This document shows positions 33,701 to 44,135 of a stretch of 64,000 nucleotides of DNA, piece after piece. The first letter of the stretch is position 1. Every line of letters begins with the position of its first letter. Under the pieces are notes generated by a model that did not search any database, was not told the origin of the DNA, and saw only the letters and a program-made list of their open reading frames with translations. The translations under genes and the position numbers were made by a program. This DNA comes from Limnomonas spitsbergensis (Eukaryota; Chlorophyta; Chlorophyceae; Chlamydomonadales): positions 3,382,001 to 3,446,000 of the forward strand of contig JAYJMM010000104.1 in assembly GCA_037349105.1 (NCBI GenBank). The letters are read 5' to 3'.

Positions 33701-36700
33701 GCGCCAGCAGCCCGGCAATCTCCAGCTGGTCAGCAGAAACACGGCGCTCCTCCCTCTCCCCCAGGCTGCCCATCTGCTGCCGCTGCTGCGCACCCCCCCC
33801 CGGCTGCTGACACACCGCCAGCACCCCCACCAGCAGGCCCTGCTTCTCCTGGGTTTCAAGCAGTTCCTTTCTCAATGCTTGCTCCCTGTCCCCTGCCTGG
33901 ATCCGCTCCGCCTCCAGCTGCTGCTTCAGGCCCAAGGCCCCTCCTTTGGACAGGGCCAGTTGTAGGGCCAGGGCCTGGCTGTGCACGCAAGCTTCCTGGT
34001 GCAGCTCAATTAGCTCATCCTGCCGAGCCTCGAGCTGTGCAGCCCGCTGCTCCTCAACACTCAGCTGATCAAGCACCTGGGCATGCCGCTCACACAGGGC
34101 AGCGTGCTGCTCCGAAACAGCCGCGTGGCCCTGCTGCACCTGCTGAAGCAGATCTGCCAAGGCTCCCTTGTCTTGCAGCATCTCCCGCAGCCGCGATTCT
34201 GAAGAGGCGTGCTGTCCGAGCAGCTCATTATAACTGGCCGACAGCGAGGCGTGATGCCGTTCCAGCGCCTGCAGCTCAGCAGCAGCAGCAGCAGCAGCAG
34301 CAGCCCCCACACGCTGCTCCGTGAGCTCCACTGAGGTACCCGCCGCCGTCGTAGCGGACTCCTGCAGCTGAGCAGCACTGTCAGCCGGTCGCTCAAGGCT
34401 CTGCTCCTCGGGCATCGCGACCATCTGCTGGCCCCATGGCTCTTGCACATCGCCGGCATCGTCTCTTGAGTCCGCCCAAGGCGCTGGCGGCCGCAGCGCC
34501 CTGTCCCGCCCCCTGCTCGTGGTCGGCCGTTTGAAAGCTAACGGCGCAAAGGCAGATTGGGAGACAAAGGGCCGCGCTGACATCACGCGAGGGAGATCCA
34601 ACACCAGATCCTCATCCTCGTCCTCACAGCCAAACAGTGGCCACTGCTGCTGTGAGCTCAGAGCCGCACCTCCTTCGCCCTCCATAGCCGTGCCGATCGC
34701 ACCCCCGTCATCTCCTGGCCGCTCGTAATCTGGGTCAAAGCTGCCACCCCAAGGTGGCAATACCAGGCCCACCCGCCGCACGAAGGACGTCGTGAGCCGA
34801 TCGCCCAAGGGCGACCGAGAAGGCAGCGCGGTCTCCTCGCGTTCCGTCAATGGGCGGGGCATCACTGCCCCCGCCGGCTCCATCAGAGACGAAGACGCCG
34901 GTCTGCAGCCGCTGCTGCCATCGACATCCCCGCTCCCGACTGACGCAGCAGAAGAGTTGGAAGCTGGATAAACCGTACGCCACACGGGCGCGGTATCGGA
35001 GCGAGGCGCGTCCATGAACTCCTCACTAGCACTATCGCATTCCAAACCCTCTGGCTCCTCCTCCTCCTCCTCCTGCTGGCTGCCTGTCCCCTGCCCCTCT
35101 GGTGTTGTGCCTGCTGCCTCAAGTCCCGCCTCCACCCAGCCTTCTGCGGCGGCACTGCTCGAGGGCAGCTCGGCGTCATCCGCAAGCAGCTCGGCGTCAT
35201 CCGCAAGCAGCTCAGCGTCATCCGCAAGCAGCTCAGCGTCTATGAAGAGCACGTGCTCCTCCTCCAGCAGGTCCGCCTCGCAGCGGGCACTGCCTTCATC
35301 AACAACCTGCATTGAACATACTCACGCAATGAATATGTGCGGCCACTGCTGCTCCTGATCCCATCCAACCCCTGGTCCCATCCAATCCCTGGTGCAGCCA
35401 CTGCTGCTCCCGACCCCATCCCATCCCCCCCAGGAGCCCTACTCCTCTCCCCCAAAGCTCAGCGGACAGCCCTACCCCTCAAACGTCCCTTACGCTTCAA
35501 TCTCTGAAACCAGACCTCTGCGTATACAGCTCTCTGGGCCCCTTACCTGCCACGGCTGCTGCCCCTGCGCAAGGCAAGACCCCCCGCGCGCCTTGTTTGC
35601 CCCCTCCACCATGTCCTCCAGCTGCTGCTGCAACAAGACGCACTCGAACAGCAGCTCCTCGCGCGACGCCAGCAGCGTCTCCACCTCGCCCTCCAGCGCC
35701 TGCTGGCCCTCCAGCAGCTGCTCCACCTCGCCCGCCAGCCCCTCACACCTCAGCTGCACCCTGTCTAGCAGCACGGCCTGCTCCTGCTGCAGCTGCTTGG
35801 CCCTCTGCTCCTCCAGCTCGCGGCTCTTGCCCTGCTGAGACAGTTGCTGCTCCAGGTCTCGGCAGCGCGCCTCAAGCGCCTCCACAGTGGCGGCCAAATC
35901 GTCCCTCGAGGCGCTGGCCTGCCCAAGAAGACGCTCCAGCACCTGCGTCTGCCGTCCGGATCCACCGTCAAGCTGACGGTCAGCCTCATCGAGGTGCTGC
36001 TCCAGCTGTTGCTGCTGCTGTTGCTGCTGCTGTTGCATTCGCAGCTGGACTTCCAGGCTTGAGAAGCAGGCACGGAGCTGCGCGATCTCTTCGGCGACGT
36101 AAGCCATCTGATCCTCGATCAGCATCGCCCCGGGACCCACGAACAGCTGGGCGTGCTCCCCGCCCGCGGGCTGCAGCATGAGCTGTTGCTGAAGGTGCGT
36201 CTGCTGCCCCTGGTTATGGCCCAATCGAGGTGCGGCTGCAGCGGCGGTGTTGATCTCCCTACATGTGTTCAGGATCAAGACTTCAAGAGTTTAAGTTTAA
36301 AAGTCCATTCAAAATTCGTCCCGGGCCGGGCAGGCAGCCGGGACGACAGCTCATCAAGCAGCTCAATCCAGGACGGGTCCAGAAACTCGGTCTGACCCAA
36401 AGATGCCTCAAAGTTCAACAGCTGGGGACGGGACAGCGGAGGCTGTCCATCCAGATTATTCTTGAGCTTTGCGCCACTCTCCCCCCCCTCACACACTCAT
36501 ACATTCTCTTCCTCTCCATCCCGCCACAATACAAGGCATACGCTAAAATGCAAGGCACATGATATCTTGCTGTCCTCCCCCTCCCTGTCCCGATTGCAAC
36601 CACACCTGGACAGGCTTCGCCTCCGGCCTAGTGCCATGAGTGGAGGGCCAGCGACATAGGAAGGCTCCCAGTGGCTGGATCCACCTGCATCTGCCGCGGC

Positions 36701-38171
36701 CATATACAGGTCCCTTCCTCCCAAAGGCCGCCCTGGCTGTTGGTCAGCAAGCCAAGCAGTAGCGAAGCCAGGCGCGGGCTGCCCAGGGAGGCTGGCCTCC
36801 CAAGCTAAGGCCTCAGGGCTGCCACTGCCGCCTGCAACGGTTGTCTGCGTGCTGCCACGGGAGGGCTGCGATGCAGCGGCCGCCCAGCTACGGTGCGGCA
36901 GCGCTGGGGGTGGCTCCGCACGGTCTAGATCGTCCCGCTTTTCTGCGGGGGCGTAAGCAAATGTCTCCACGCTGTGCAGGTGTCCTTGGTAGGCCTGCAG
37001 CAGCTTGCTCTGATAGGCTAGTAGATCCAGGCGCGGATCCTGCGGCTCGGCCTGAGGCAGCCCGCTGACTGCATGTGACGAGGCCTCATGTGACGAGCTG
37101 CTCCCCTCATGCCGCGGCGTGGGTGAGGCGGCAGTGGTGCTGACAGGCCCAAAGTACTGCGCTGAAACATCGTGACAGCATGGAAAGTCCTCTCCGCTGC
37201 CCTGGTGCAGCGGCTGAGGCTGGGGAATCACCGTGCCAGCGGCAGCTGCGAGAGCGGGAGGCACGATGTCGGGCTTCAAGTAGAACGGGGGCATCAGCTC
37301 GTCCGCAAAAGGCAGGTCGGCAGCCGCTCGCCAGCTGATGGAAGTGGAGGAATCAGCTTGATGCGTGTCATAGCTCCCTGACAGGGCTTGCAGCGGGGGA
37401 GGCAACGCCAAGGCAAGCGGCAGCTGCAGGGCAGCCGGAGGTGTGGAAGCTTGGCCACTCAGTGAAACTTCTTGTGTTCCGTGGCCATTCCCAAGGCTGG
37501 CTGCATTGTGCTCGCCGATGCTAGAGGGGCTGTGGTGGCGGGACGCATCGTTGCTTTGACCAGGGTAGTAATCTGAGTCGGTTGCATGGGGTAGCTCGCA
37601 GGAGTTTGTCGCTGAAGGGCTGCTGACGCCACTGAACAGGCCCCCAGCTGACGCAAACAGGCGTGACCTGCTCTCAGGCTTCAGATCCTCACTGCCTAGC
37701 GCCCGGAGCTGGCCAGCAGTTGTATGCGGCGCGACATGCAGCGCATGGGGAGCATGATGTCCTGCTGGGGTGCTATGGAGTGAAGGAGCTGGAAAGTTGA
37801 TGGACGAGGGGATGCTCGGCTGGAACCCAGGATGAAACGCCAGGTTGAATGAGGCTGTGCTGCGCTCCGATTGAGCAGCAGAGGACGACCGCAGGCGGAT
37901 GTACTCGCGCAACTGCCGCTCTGCAGCGTCGCTGCATTTCCTCTCGTACTCGGCCCGTGCATCTGGGAGAAATGAGTCGATGGTGTTCAAGACTGAGGCA
38001 CAGGCATCACAGGCAGCATCACCTTCTCCCAGGGTCAGCACTAGGCCTCTCAGCGTTTTATGCTGTTGGCGCACCAGTACGCACAATAACTAATTTGAAA
38101 TCACCTGCGGAGGCAACTTGCTGCTGCAGTTGAGCGAGGCGCTGCTCCATAAGGCGCTCGTTGTGTCTCAT
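24716..38171 (-). CDS. Giant coiled-coil protein, about 3,090 residues, function unknown
   Basis: Not a family I recognise. Exons in order: 38062-36606, 36258-35547, 35306-32448, 32056-30536, 28585-27269, 26945-25899, 25463-25344 and 24949-24716, with all phases agreeing, so this is one gene. The protein starts with a Ser/Pro-rich, low-complexity region of about 480 residues. Long Glu/Gln/Ala/Leu heptad coiled coil follows (LEARCRDLEQQLSQQ, AARALSVAVEEKQQLLGRC), containing an internal repeat family around QEADASLLQSAEQQQQ. Then come a 23-residue tandem repeat block (exon 28585-27269), more coiled coil (QVRELSGKEQQQRTRVEQL) and a short C-terminus ending LPLEGTSV. No enzyme or transmembrane domain is visible. 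The architecture would suit a centrosomal, basal-body, Golgi-tether or cytoskeletal scaffold, but that is inference only. The last intron uses a GC donor (CCCAG-GCAGGT). The 5' end is unresolved: 38171-38105 encodes MRHNERLMEQRLAQLQQQ but its phase does not fit the next exon. Confidence 0.85.
25214..25352 (-). repeat. Duplicated donor region of coiled-coil exon 25463-25344
   Basis: Two copies about 90 bp apart (25304-25352 and 25214-25265) share CAGCAGCTC, TGGCGTGGTGCAGGG-like and the donor block. The true exon end reads ACCCAG-GCAGGTGATGG; the intronic copy reads ACCCAG-GCAAGTTCTGG. The latter is a perfect consensus GC-type donor. Confidence 0.8.
25775..25850 (+). repeat. Partial dispersed repeat family A
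   Basis: GGCCTACGGCCGAGGAGACC, GGGCCACATAGGCCGGTCAAGG and TTAATTACCACC resemble the ends of the family A copies at 21490 and 32222. The middle is missing. Confidence 0.45.
27545..28205 (-). repeat. In-frame coding minisatellite, 69 bp (23-residue repeat)
   Basis: About 9-10 units inside the coiled-coil gene's exon 28585-27269. Each encodes EQGTQPETQPQQEQGTQSDC plus GQL. Variation is mainly QP/HQ and L/V/F/P changes, and every unit keeps length and frame. The conserved Cys per unit is notable in an otherwise Gln/Glu/Thr repeat. Confidence 0.97.
28640..29580 (-). repeat. 44-bp minisatellite in coiled-coil gene intron
   Basis: About 21 units. On the gene strand each unit is pyrimidine-rich (CCACTGCCTCAGCTCTCACC) and includes a TGCCTCAG acceptor-like end. 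Since 44 is not a multiple of 3 and the units contain no stop, all three minus frames stay open for about 360-800 codons; these frames are artefacts of the repeat. It lies immediately upstream of the acceptor at 28585. Confidence 0.95.
29826..30540 (-). repeat. 70-bp tandem array of a splice-donor junction
   Basis: About ten units starting exactly at the end of coiled-coil exon 32056-30536. Each unit repeats the exon end and donor (GGCCCTGGAGCTATSACAG then GTGTGAGG), followed by a TTAGGGT..CTAAAC block and CTGGCACGG. The array therefore offers about ten consecutive 5' splice sites. Its period does not preserve frame, so only donors three units apart are in phase. Confidence 0.95.
32222..32375 (-). 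repeat. Dispersed repeat family A, copy 4
   Basis: In a coiled-coil gene intron. Reads AGGCCACCATTGGCAGGCC, CCGCCAAAGAGGCCCAATTG, CCAAACCTGGATCGGCC and CCTCCGGCCAGAG. It is the reverse complement of the copy at 21885. Confidence 0.72.
35167..35243 (-). repeat. 21-bp coding repeat (AELLADD)n
   Basis: Three to four exact 7-residue repeats near the start of coiled-coil exon 35306-32448, just after an acidic LLEEEHVLFID stretch. Confidence 0.93.
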
Positions 38172-38916
38172 TCCTGCTAGGTCGAGATATATCAGAGCTG
38201 CATGACAAGGTCCTGGCACATTTTTTTCAGTGCCGATCTAAAAGCTTTAGATTTCATATGTACACGTGCGCGGAGGTTTTAGCCTTCGTGTTCTGTACAG
38301 CATGCAGGGTGCTACCCCTTAGTGCCACATAGACACGAATACTTCCGGTACTAAATCAGATTCCACCCAAATGTGGGTGGGAGCATGCATTGATACAGTC
38401 AGGTCTACTCTACAGTTTACTGATCTTTGCAAAGCATAGCCGGGATTGGAGATAAGCTCTGCCATGGCCATGCCTCATCATCACTGCGACCCAGAACCGA
38501 GAACGTAGCTGTTGTTCTTCAGTTTGGGCCTCATTCAGCAAGTTGCCTACATCCTGGCATTGAACAGGCAATGCATCCCTCTCCTCAGACACAGCTGACG
38601 GCTCAGAGGTCATCCTCTCACGCTCAGGCGACAATCTTGCCTCTTAAGCGTCACACTCATCAGAGCAGACATAAAAGCCTCTCCACGCCAGGCGACATGC
38701 TGCCACATGGCCTAGACAGCTGGCTCGCCACACCCCAGTCGCTCCCGGACCCCTTAGCCTGAGCATCTTTGGTTTTGTGTACATTGGAGCAGGCTGCACT
38801 CTGCATCAGGGCTCCGCATCCACGAGCAATACCCACCCAGCTGCCGCCTGTCCGTCCATCTTGCATGCTTCAACTTCAACGCCGATGGGAAGCGAGAGCA
38901 TGAAATGGCCCTTGTC

Positions 38917-38953
<37 letters not shown>

Positions 38954-39226
38954 AGAGTCTGCTGCAGCAGCTGCATGCGAGGCCTTTGCTTGGGTACCTC
39001 TGCAACTGAGCGCGGCCTCTCCTAGAAGGCACAGCGTTTCCAGCTGATCAGCCGCATTAGTCAATAAAATCACCTCATCGACCATGCAACTGGGCAAGGA
39101 GCTTGCTTAGGGGCCAACCGGCGGGGGACCTTGTCTTGAGCCCAACGCTCCCCGCAGGTAGGTGCAAGCCCTCCGCACTCGGCTACCCGTACAGGGCCCT
39201 CTTTCAATTTCCTTTCCCGCCGACCG

Positions 39227-39300
39227 CACAGTCAGACACTCACGCAGTTGAGCCTTTGCCTTTTGAGCAGGGCCCAGAGGTATAACGTTGTGGACTGGTC
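39227..39300 (-). repeat. Dispersed repeat family B
   Basis: Contains TTTGAGCAGGGCCCAGAGGT and ATAACGTTG; reverse orientation of the 39688 copy. Confidence 0.75.
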
Positions 39301-39687
39301 CTGTGCACATTTAGCTCATCCTATCTCCCCCCTGCTTGGTAACTCCATGGGTGGGGGAGGGACCCCCCCCCTGGCCCTGCATGGTCGAGGCCGACCATTG
39401 CACTCAGTCACAGCTCATGCTGCCCTGCAACATTATAGCAGTGTGGATCTCGCTGCAGCGTGCAGGACGTACTGCCGGGAGAGCGAGGTCACTCGTCCCT
39501 GGAATCTAGCTCTGCCTGGTCCTGAGGCACGCCCAGGGCTAGGTACCTGTACAGGCCAGCGAGCCCCCTTTGCAGGGTGATGTGCTGCTGCAGCAGCTGC
39601 GCTTGGTCCGCCTCAATGCTCTGGAGCCCAGCCTCCGGCCTGTTGGACTATTCAATTAGAAGCTCTGTCAGGTCTGTCCTCCTATCA

Positions 39688-39775
39688 GTTTGTCAATGAC
39701 ATTACACCTCTGGGCCCTGCTCAAAAAGGTTCGGCCATATGGGCGCCCAACTGTCCTGTTGGAAGAAAAGAAAAG
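39688..39775 (+). repeat. Dispersed repeat family B, best copy
   Basis: Order: TGTCAATGACATTACACCTC, TGGGCCCTGCTCAAAAAGG, TCGGCCATATGGGCGCCCAA, then the hairpin CCAACTGTCCTGTTGG and a purine-rich AAGAAAAGAAAAGG tail. Confidence 0.85.
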
Positions 39776-40394
39776 GAACTTAAGGGGAAAAGGAAAGAGG
39801 AGAAGTCCCATCAGTTTCTGTAGATGCCACAGGTCAGCCTCACATGCCCACTTAGTGCCCTGACTGTGCATGTGTGTCGCCATGCTGATCTGGAAAATGG
39901 CACCACCCACCCCTGCTGCCTAGCCTCTTCCACTTGAGCCTTGATAAGGATATTGCGTTGGGTTGTCCGCGGTACCGGCTCTTGCCTCCGTGAAGAGCAC
40001 CTACTTCGACTATGATACTGGAAAGCTTGGCGGGTCATGACGGCCTAGCGCTGCATCTGCCTGCCGCTCTCACACGTGCTGCTGTTGCGAAGCCTGCGTG
40101 AAGATGAGTATGATGCTGTAAAGGACTGAAAACCATGGCCATCATTTGAAGATTGGGCTTTTGACGAGGAGGCAGCAGCGGTTCCTAATGCATGGGCCAC
40201 AGTGCAGGACAGGTGGCTGCCGGGAGATGGGAAAGGGCTCCTCTGACCATGGTGGCAGCTAGGCACTCGCCTGTGAATGGAGATCAGGTGTATGCAGACG
40301 CTGACAAGGTATGTTCTATGCGGAGGCATGGAAAAACTTATATTGCTTTCATGTTTTCTTCCTTCCCGCCCCCTTCTTTTCATCTACCGGTGCT

Positions 40395-40470
40395 TTCCAC
40401 CCAACCGCACAATAGAGCCCCCATGCGGCCGCGCCTTTTCACAAGAGCTCAGAGGTGTGACATCGTTAAC
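40395..40470 (-). repeat. Dispersed repeat family B
   Basis: Reverse-oriented copy with GAGCTCAGAGGTGTGACATC and the GGCCGCGCCTTTT block. Confidence 0.7.
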
Positions 40471-41149
40471 GATGCGCCTTTGTCTGAGGATCTGGCTGAC
40501 GATCGCTCTCATGCACCTGCACCATCGTCTCGGAAAAGGAAACGAGGAGGGATCGAGGTTTTGTGACTGCTGCCCGGAAAGGGGTTCAAAATACCAAAGA
40601 CGTGTCCACTTCCATGAGGAGATGCGGGGGAGGCATTTTGTGTGCATGAGCTGAATGTGATATTGCCATAGAGGCAAGGGTAACACAGGCAACAAAACTC
40701 ACCAGTGTTCCTAGCCGCCATTTGGATGAGCCTTCACAAGCGCACAACCCTAGTCAGTGCAAGCACGCACGCACGCACGCATTGTGTGCAAGTCACAAGC
40801 AGGACCATGAGGGGGTCTTAAATTGTCACTTGCCGGAGCGCAGCAAATGCTGATTCCATGAGAATACAACGTGGTGAGTGTCAGTCACGTCAATCAGGCA
40901 GGCCTCAGCCCGGCCGGGATCAAGAAGTCCAATGCACCAGTCCCTGATTCGGTACTGGTACTTGAATGACGGGTGTAAAAATTGTCAGATCTTGCCTACT
41001 GGCGGTAACAGTGTGAATCCAGTAATCACAGTGTGAATCCAATCTTCTTCAACATGACTTCTAAATGCCTGGACATGATCCTACCAGTGACTTGCTGGTG
41101 TAACGTCCTTAACTTGTTGCTGGTGTTACGTCCTTTACTTGTTGCTGGT

Positions 41150-41215
41150 GTTAATGACGTTACACCTCTGAGCCCTGCTTAAATAAAGCATGGCTACATC
41201 GGCAAACAGGAAAAA
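41150..41215 (+). repeat. Dispersed repeat family B
   Basis: TTAATGACGTTACACCTCTG, GAGCCCTGCTTAAATAAAGC and ATGGCTACATCGGCAAACAG. Confidence 0.75.
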
Positions 41216-41289
41216 GTCAGCTAGGAAGTTACTTGTTTGGGTGTATTTGGAGCATGTGAATTGTGAAAGTTATAACGTTTATGGTATAG

Positions 41290-41352
41290 TGTTCAACCCT
41301 ACTAAAAAGGCTCAGCCACGTGGGTGCCCATCAACAGTCCAGTTGGGAGAGT
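41290..41352 (+). repeat. Dispersed repeat family B, 3' half
   Basis: AAAAAGGCTCAGCCACGTGG, GTGCCCATCAACAGTCCAGT and TGGGAGAG. The ACACCTCT-type 5' half is missing. Confidence 0.6.
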
Positions 41353-41464
41353 TAGACTAACGGCACCTACACGAATAATGCCATCACGGTCATGGTACAC
41401 ACGTTTATCCCGGGCCTTGCATGAACAACGACTGGCTGGATCATGCAAGACTGGCTGGAGTGCT

Positions 41465-41557
41465 GCACTAGTCAATGATATTACACCTTTGGGCCCTGCT
41501 CAATAAAAGCTCGGCCGCTTCGGCATCCACTTGTCTGGTTGGCAGCTTGAGAGAAGA
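41465..41557 (+). repeat. Dispersed repeat family B
   Basis: GTCAATGATATTACACCTTT, GGGCCCTGCTCAATAAAAGC, TCGGCCGCTTCGGCATCCAC and a GAGAGAAGAAGG tail. Confidence 0.8.
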
Positions 41558-41936
41558 AGGAAAGCAAGAATGCTGCAAAATTGCAGACGATTAAGCTTGG
41601 GAGTCCCTCTTAAAGCAAACTCAAGCTGTCAAGACTGCTTTACCTCTCAACCGGTCTACGTTGCCAAAATCAGCATATTTTCATTTCTCGAAGGGGCTTC
41701 GGCAGAGGGGAAATGATTGCATGCACATTTGGCATTTCCAAGCAGTCCATTTGTAATGGGTTCTCTGCCATGCCTTCACACGGTTCCCAGACACAGCCAT
41801 AGAGAACGACTATACTTCAGCATGGCCTGCTGTGATCAAGCACCACTACGGGAGGACCTTGGAACAAATCTGAGAAAAGAAACCATCGTGTGATTTACAA
41901 GATACCTAGACCACAAGCAAATTTAGCCCGAATTAT

Positions 41937-43964
41937 TTATCCAGCGTAAGCCTTGTTCAGGACAACACCCTCGAACTTGGTCTGGAACCTGCAGCAACAA
42001 AAGGTACACATGTTCAAAACATTATAAGCAAGCAGCCATCAGGAATGGTCGCAGAAGATCTAACACACCTAGACCAACATCATACCATGACGGAAAAACT
42101 TGCAATGCGACGCTTATAGCATTGAAACATTTGCGAAGCGATGCTCCAGTGTTTTGCAAGTGGACTTTTGTCAGGAAGACTGTATGTGTCCTACACATGG
42201 ATACTTTCGTGCACACCAGGCCACCCCTAAGCTGTGCAGCCCCCCCTAGGCTAATGGGGACGTAACCCGGATCAGCCTTCGGCTGATGAAGTCAAGTTTT
42301 TACAGTCCAACAGGGCATCACATTTGAAGCACTTGCTGGTGAACCTAGCAACAGAAGTCACCACTGGTACAATGGGACTCAACCTGGAGTAACCATTGTA
42401 TTGTCAGCTGGTTCAAACAGCAGGGCCTTTGTGCAGCCACCTCTGGGCCGATAAGAACCTGACCTAGATCAGCTTTCAGCTAGTGGCTCAATCAGCAGGA
42501 CTTGCAGCAGCAAGCCCCCTTGGCTGTAGTCCATGAGGTACATTGTAGCTGAAGCACCCCGAAATAGCGGTGTGCCGTAACAGTGAGCCATACAGTGATT
42601 CTTTTAGTCAGTACTGAACACGACTCGTACTGAAACACGGTTTCAAAAGAATTTGGTCCTCCGGTTCAGCGCAGTTGCTCAGTTAAGAAAGTATCGCGAA
42701 AACAAGCGGAAACGGCTGAGTCAGGGCTTTATCGGGGATTTCAGTACTGTACAGTCAATGGCCAAGATCACTAGAGGAATCACTGGTGCTGTAACCCAAT
42801 GGCACAGAAAATCAGAGTCATTGCTCTTACCATTTGATGGAGTCGTCCTTGGTGACCTTGTGCTGGGTCCCAACCTTGTTCTTTTTTGCGCGGCGGCGTG
42901 CGACGCTGAACCCAGGCCTCTCCAAGCAGACGTAAAAGTCCATGCCTGGTTAGCACACAGTGGTGTGGTTATTGATAGCAGCCCTTGCTAATCAAATGGC
43001 CTTGGCATTACATTGAAGCCAGTGGCATCTCTCAAGGAATGGGTGCATTCGAAAATGGGTATGATGAACCATCAGGAAGACAACCTGAGGACCCCGACTT
43101 CATGACCCCTCCCTGAACTCAGCTGACAGCATGAGCTTTACCAAAGATGTTGCTGAAGCCTTGGTTTGGGCCTGCCCGGCCTACAATACAATCGCCCAGG
43201 CAGCTCACCGTAGATTCCTGTGGAGGGGTCGTACTTGATGCCCAGATCGATGTGCTCCTGAATGCCGAAGCCTGCCATGCACAACATGGCGTCACTCATG
43301 TGAGATCAATCACATACAAGATACCTGAGCGATTTCTGGTCAGTTTCCTCCATGATGCATGGGTGCTCAGTGCAGCGTGGCCGAAATTAAGCTCACCAAA
43401 GTTGCCAGTCTCCGAGAAGTTCTTCCTGATCAGCTCGTACTCTTTCACCTTAAGCCCAGCCTCCTGGATGTTTCACAAGGATGCCGTTTAGACTGATCAT
43501 GGCTGGCTTGTGTGTGCTACAAACTAGCCGCTCTATATCTCAGAGCACCAACGACCCAACGCACCAGCAGCTGCATGGCCTTCTCCCCACGTACGGTGAC
43601 GGAGCAAGAAATCTTCTCGTTACGTCGAATGGAGAAAGAGCGCACAGTGTAGCGGGCCTTTCCGTACACGGGGACCTGCCCGGTAAGCTGCTCTAGCACC
43701 TGTGCCGCCAATGATTATAACCATCATTCAGAGCTGCTTTCTTTAGAGATGTGTCGGCGAACAAGGCTGGATTTCACCTTGGCAGCCTTCTGCAGGCGGT
43801 CTCCTGACTCGCCAACGCAAATGTTCAGCACAAGCTTGGAGACACGGATCTCCCGCATAGGGTTGGCTGCCTTCGTTTCGTTCACTGCGGGTACAGGGGA
43901 CGGTATGAAGCCGCCATTCGAGCGCATCGCGGCTAAGAATAAGCATGCACAAATACGCACCCAT
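41937..43964 (-). CDS. RPL11: Cytosolic ribosomal protein uL5 (RPL11)
   Basis: Large-subunit ribosomal protein that binds 5S rRNA at the central protuberance. Seven exons: 43964-43961 (only ATGG), 43884-43778, 43699-43565, 43463-43397, 43271-43209, 42945-42831 and 41988-41937. They total 543 nt, or 180 residues, close to the 178 of the human protein, and all phases close. Diagnostic blocks are [76 protein letters not shown] and the C-terminus [12 protein letters not shown]. The four-base first coding exon forces an exact splice at codon 2. The 5' end is 171 bp from that of the divergent RPS4. The last intron (0.84 kb) holds two family C repeats. Confidence 0.98.
42225..42300 (+). repeat. Dispersed repeat family C, partial
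   Basis: GCAGCCCCCCCTAGGCTAAT, GGGGACGTAACCCGGATCAG and CCTTCGGCTGATG, inside the RPL11 last intron. Confidence 0.55.
42425..42570 (+). repeat. Dispersed repeat family C
   Basis: GTGCAGCCACCTCTGGGCCG, ATCAGCTTTCAGCTAGTGG, GCAGCAAGCCCCCTTGGC and GTAGCTGAAGCACCCC, matching the HPAT-intron copy at 5745 in order. Confidence 0.65.
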
Positions 43965-44135
43965 CTTGGCTATGCCCTGGTGCACAGATACACGAGCGAA
44001 AGAGGGAGAGCTTGCTCAGGCGCCAACTTATTTACTAGTACGACAGGCTCCAGAACACAAGACGCCATATTTGCTCTGCCTCCTAACGAAATCTCCCTTT
44101 CTCAGCTTTTGGACTGCCCAGAGGCTTAATCCAAC
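43965..44135. promoter_or_regulatory. 171-bp bidirectional promoter region, RPL11/RPS4
   Basis: Start codons of two cytosolic ribosomal protein genes lie back to back with only 171 bp between them, including both 5' UTRs. This placement is suited to co-expression of one large- and one small-subunit protein. No specific promoter box is identified; a pyrimidine-rich tract (CTCCCTTTCTC) lies near 44090. Confidence 0.75.

Larger units (their letters stand above)
38172..41936. other. Repeat-bearing spacer, possibly with 5' exons of the coiled-coil gene
   Basis: No complete gene. Minus-strand open blocks at 39087-38900 (VDEVILLTNAADQLETLCLL then a Gln run), 38610-38480 (VSEERDALPVQCQDVGNLLN) and near 39640-39580 (SIEADQAQLLQQHITLQ) have coiled-coil character and could be upstream exons of the giant gene. 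I could not chain their phases. Several copies of repeat family B fill the rest, with a short (GCAC)n run at 40765-40780. Confidence 0.4.

Noticed and set aside
36275..36421. Open block LLNFEASLGQTEFLDPSW with an acceptor-like start, inside a coiled-coil intron
   Set aside because: Its phase does not fit the upstream donor at 36606 (it would create a stop) and no good donor follows. The flanking exons join perfectly without it. It could be a relic exon.
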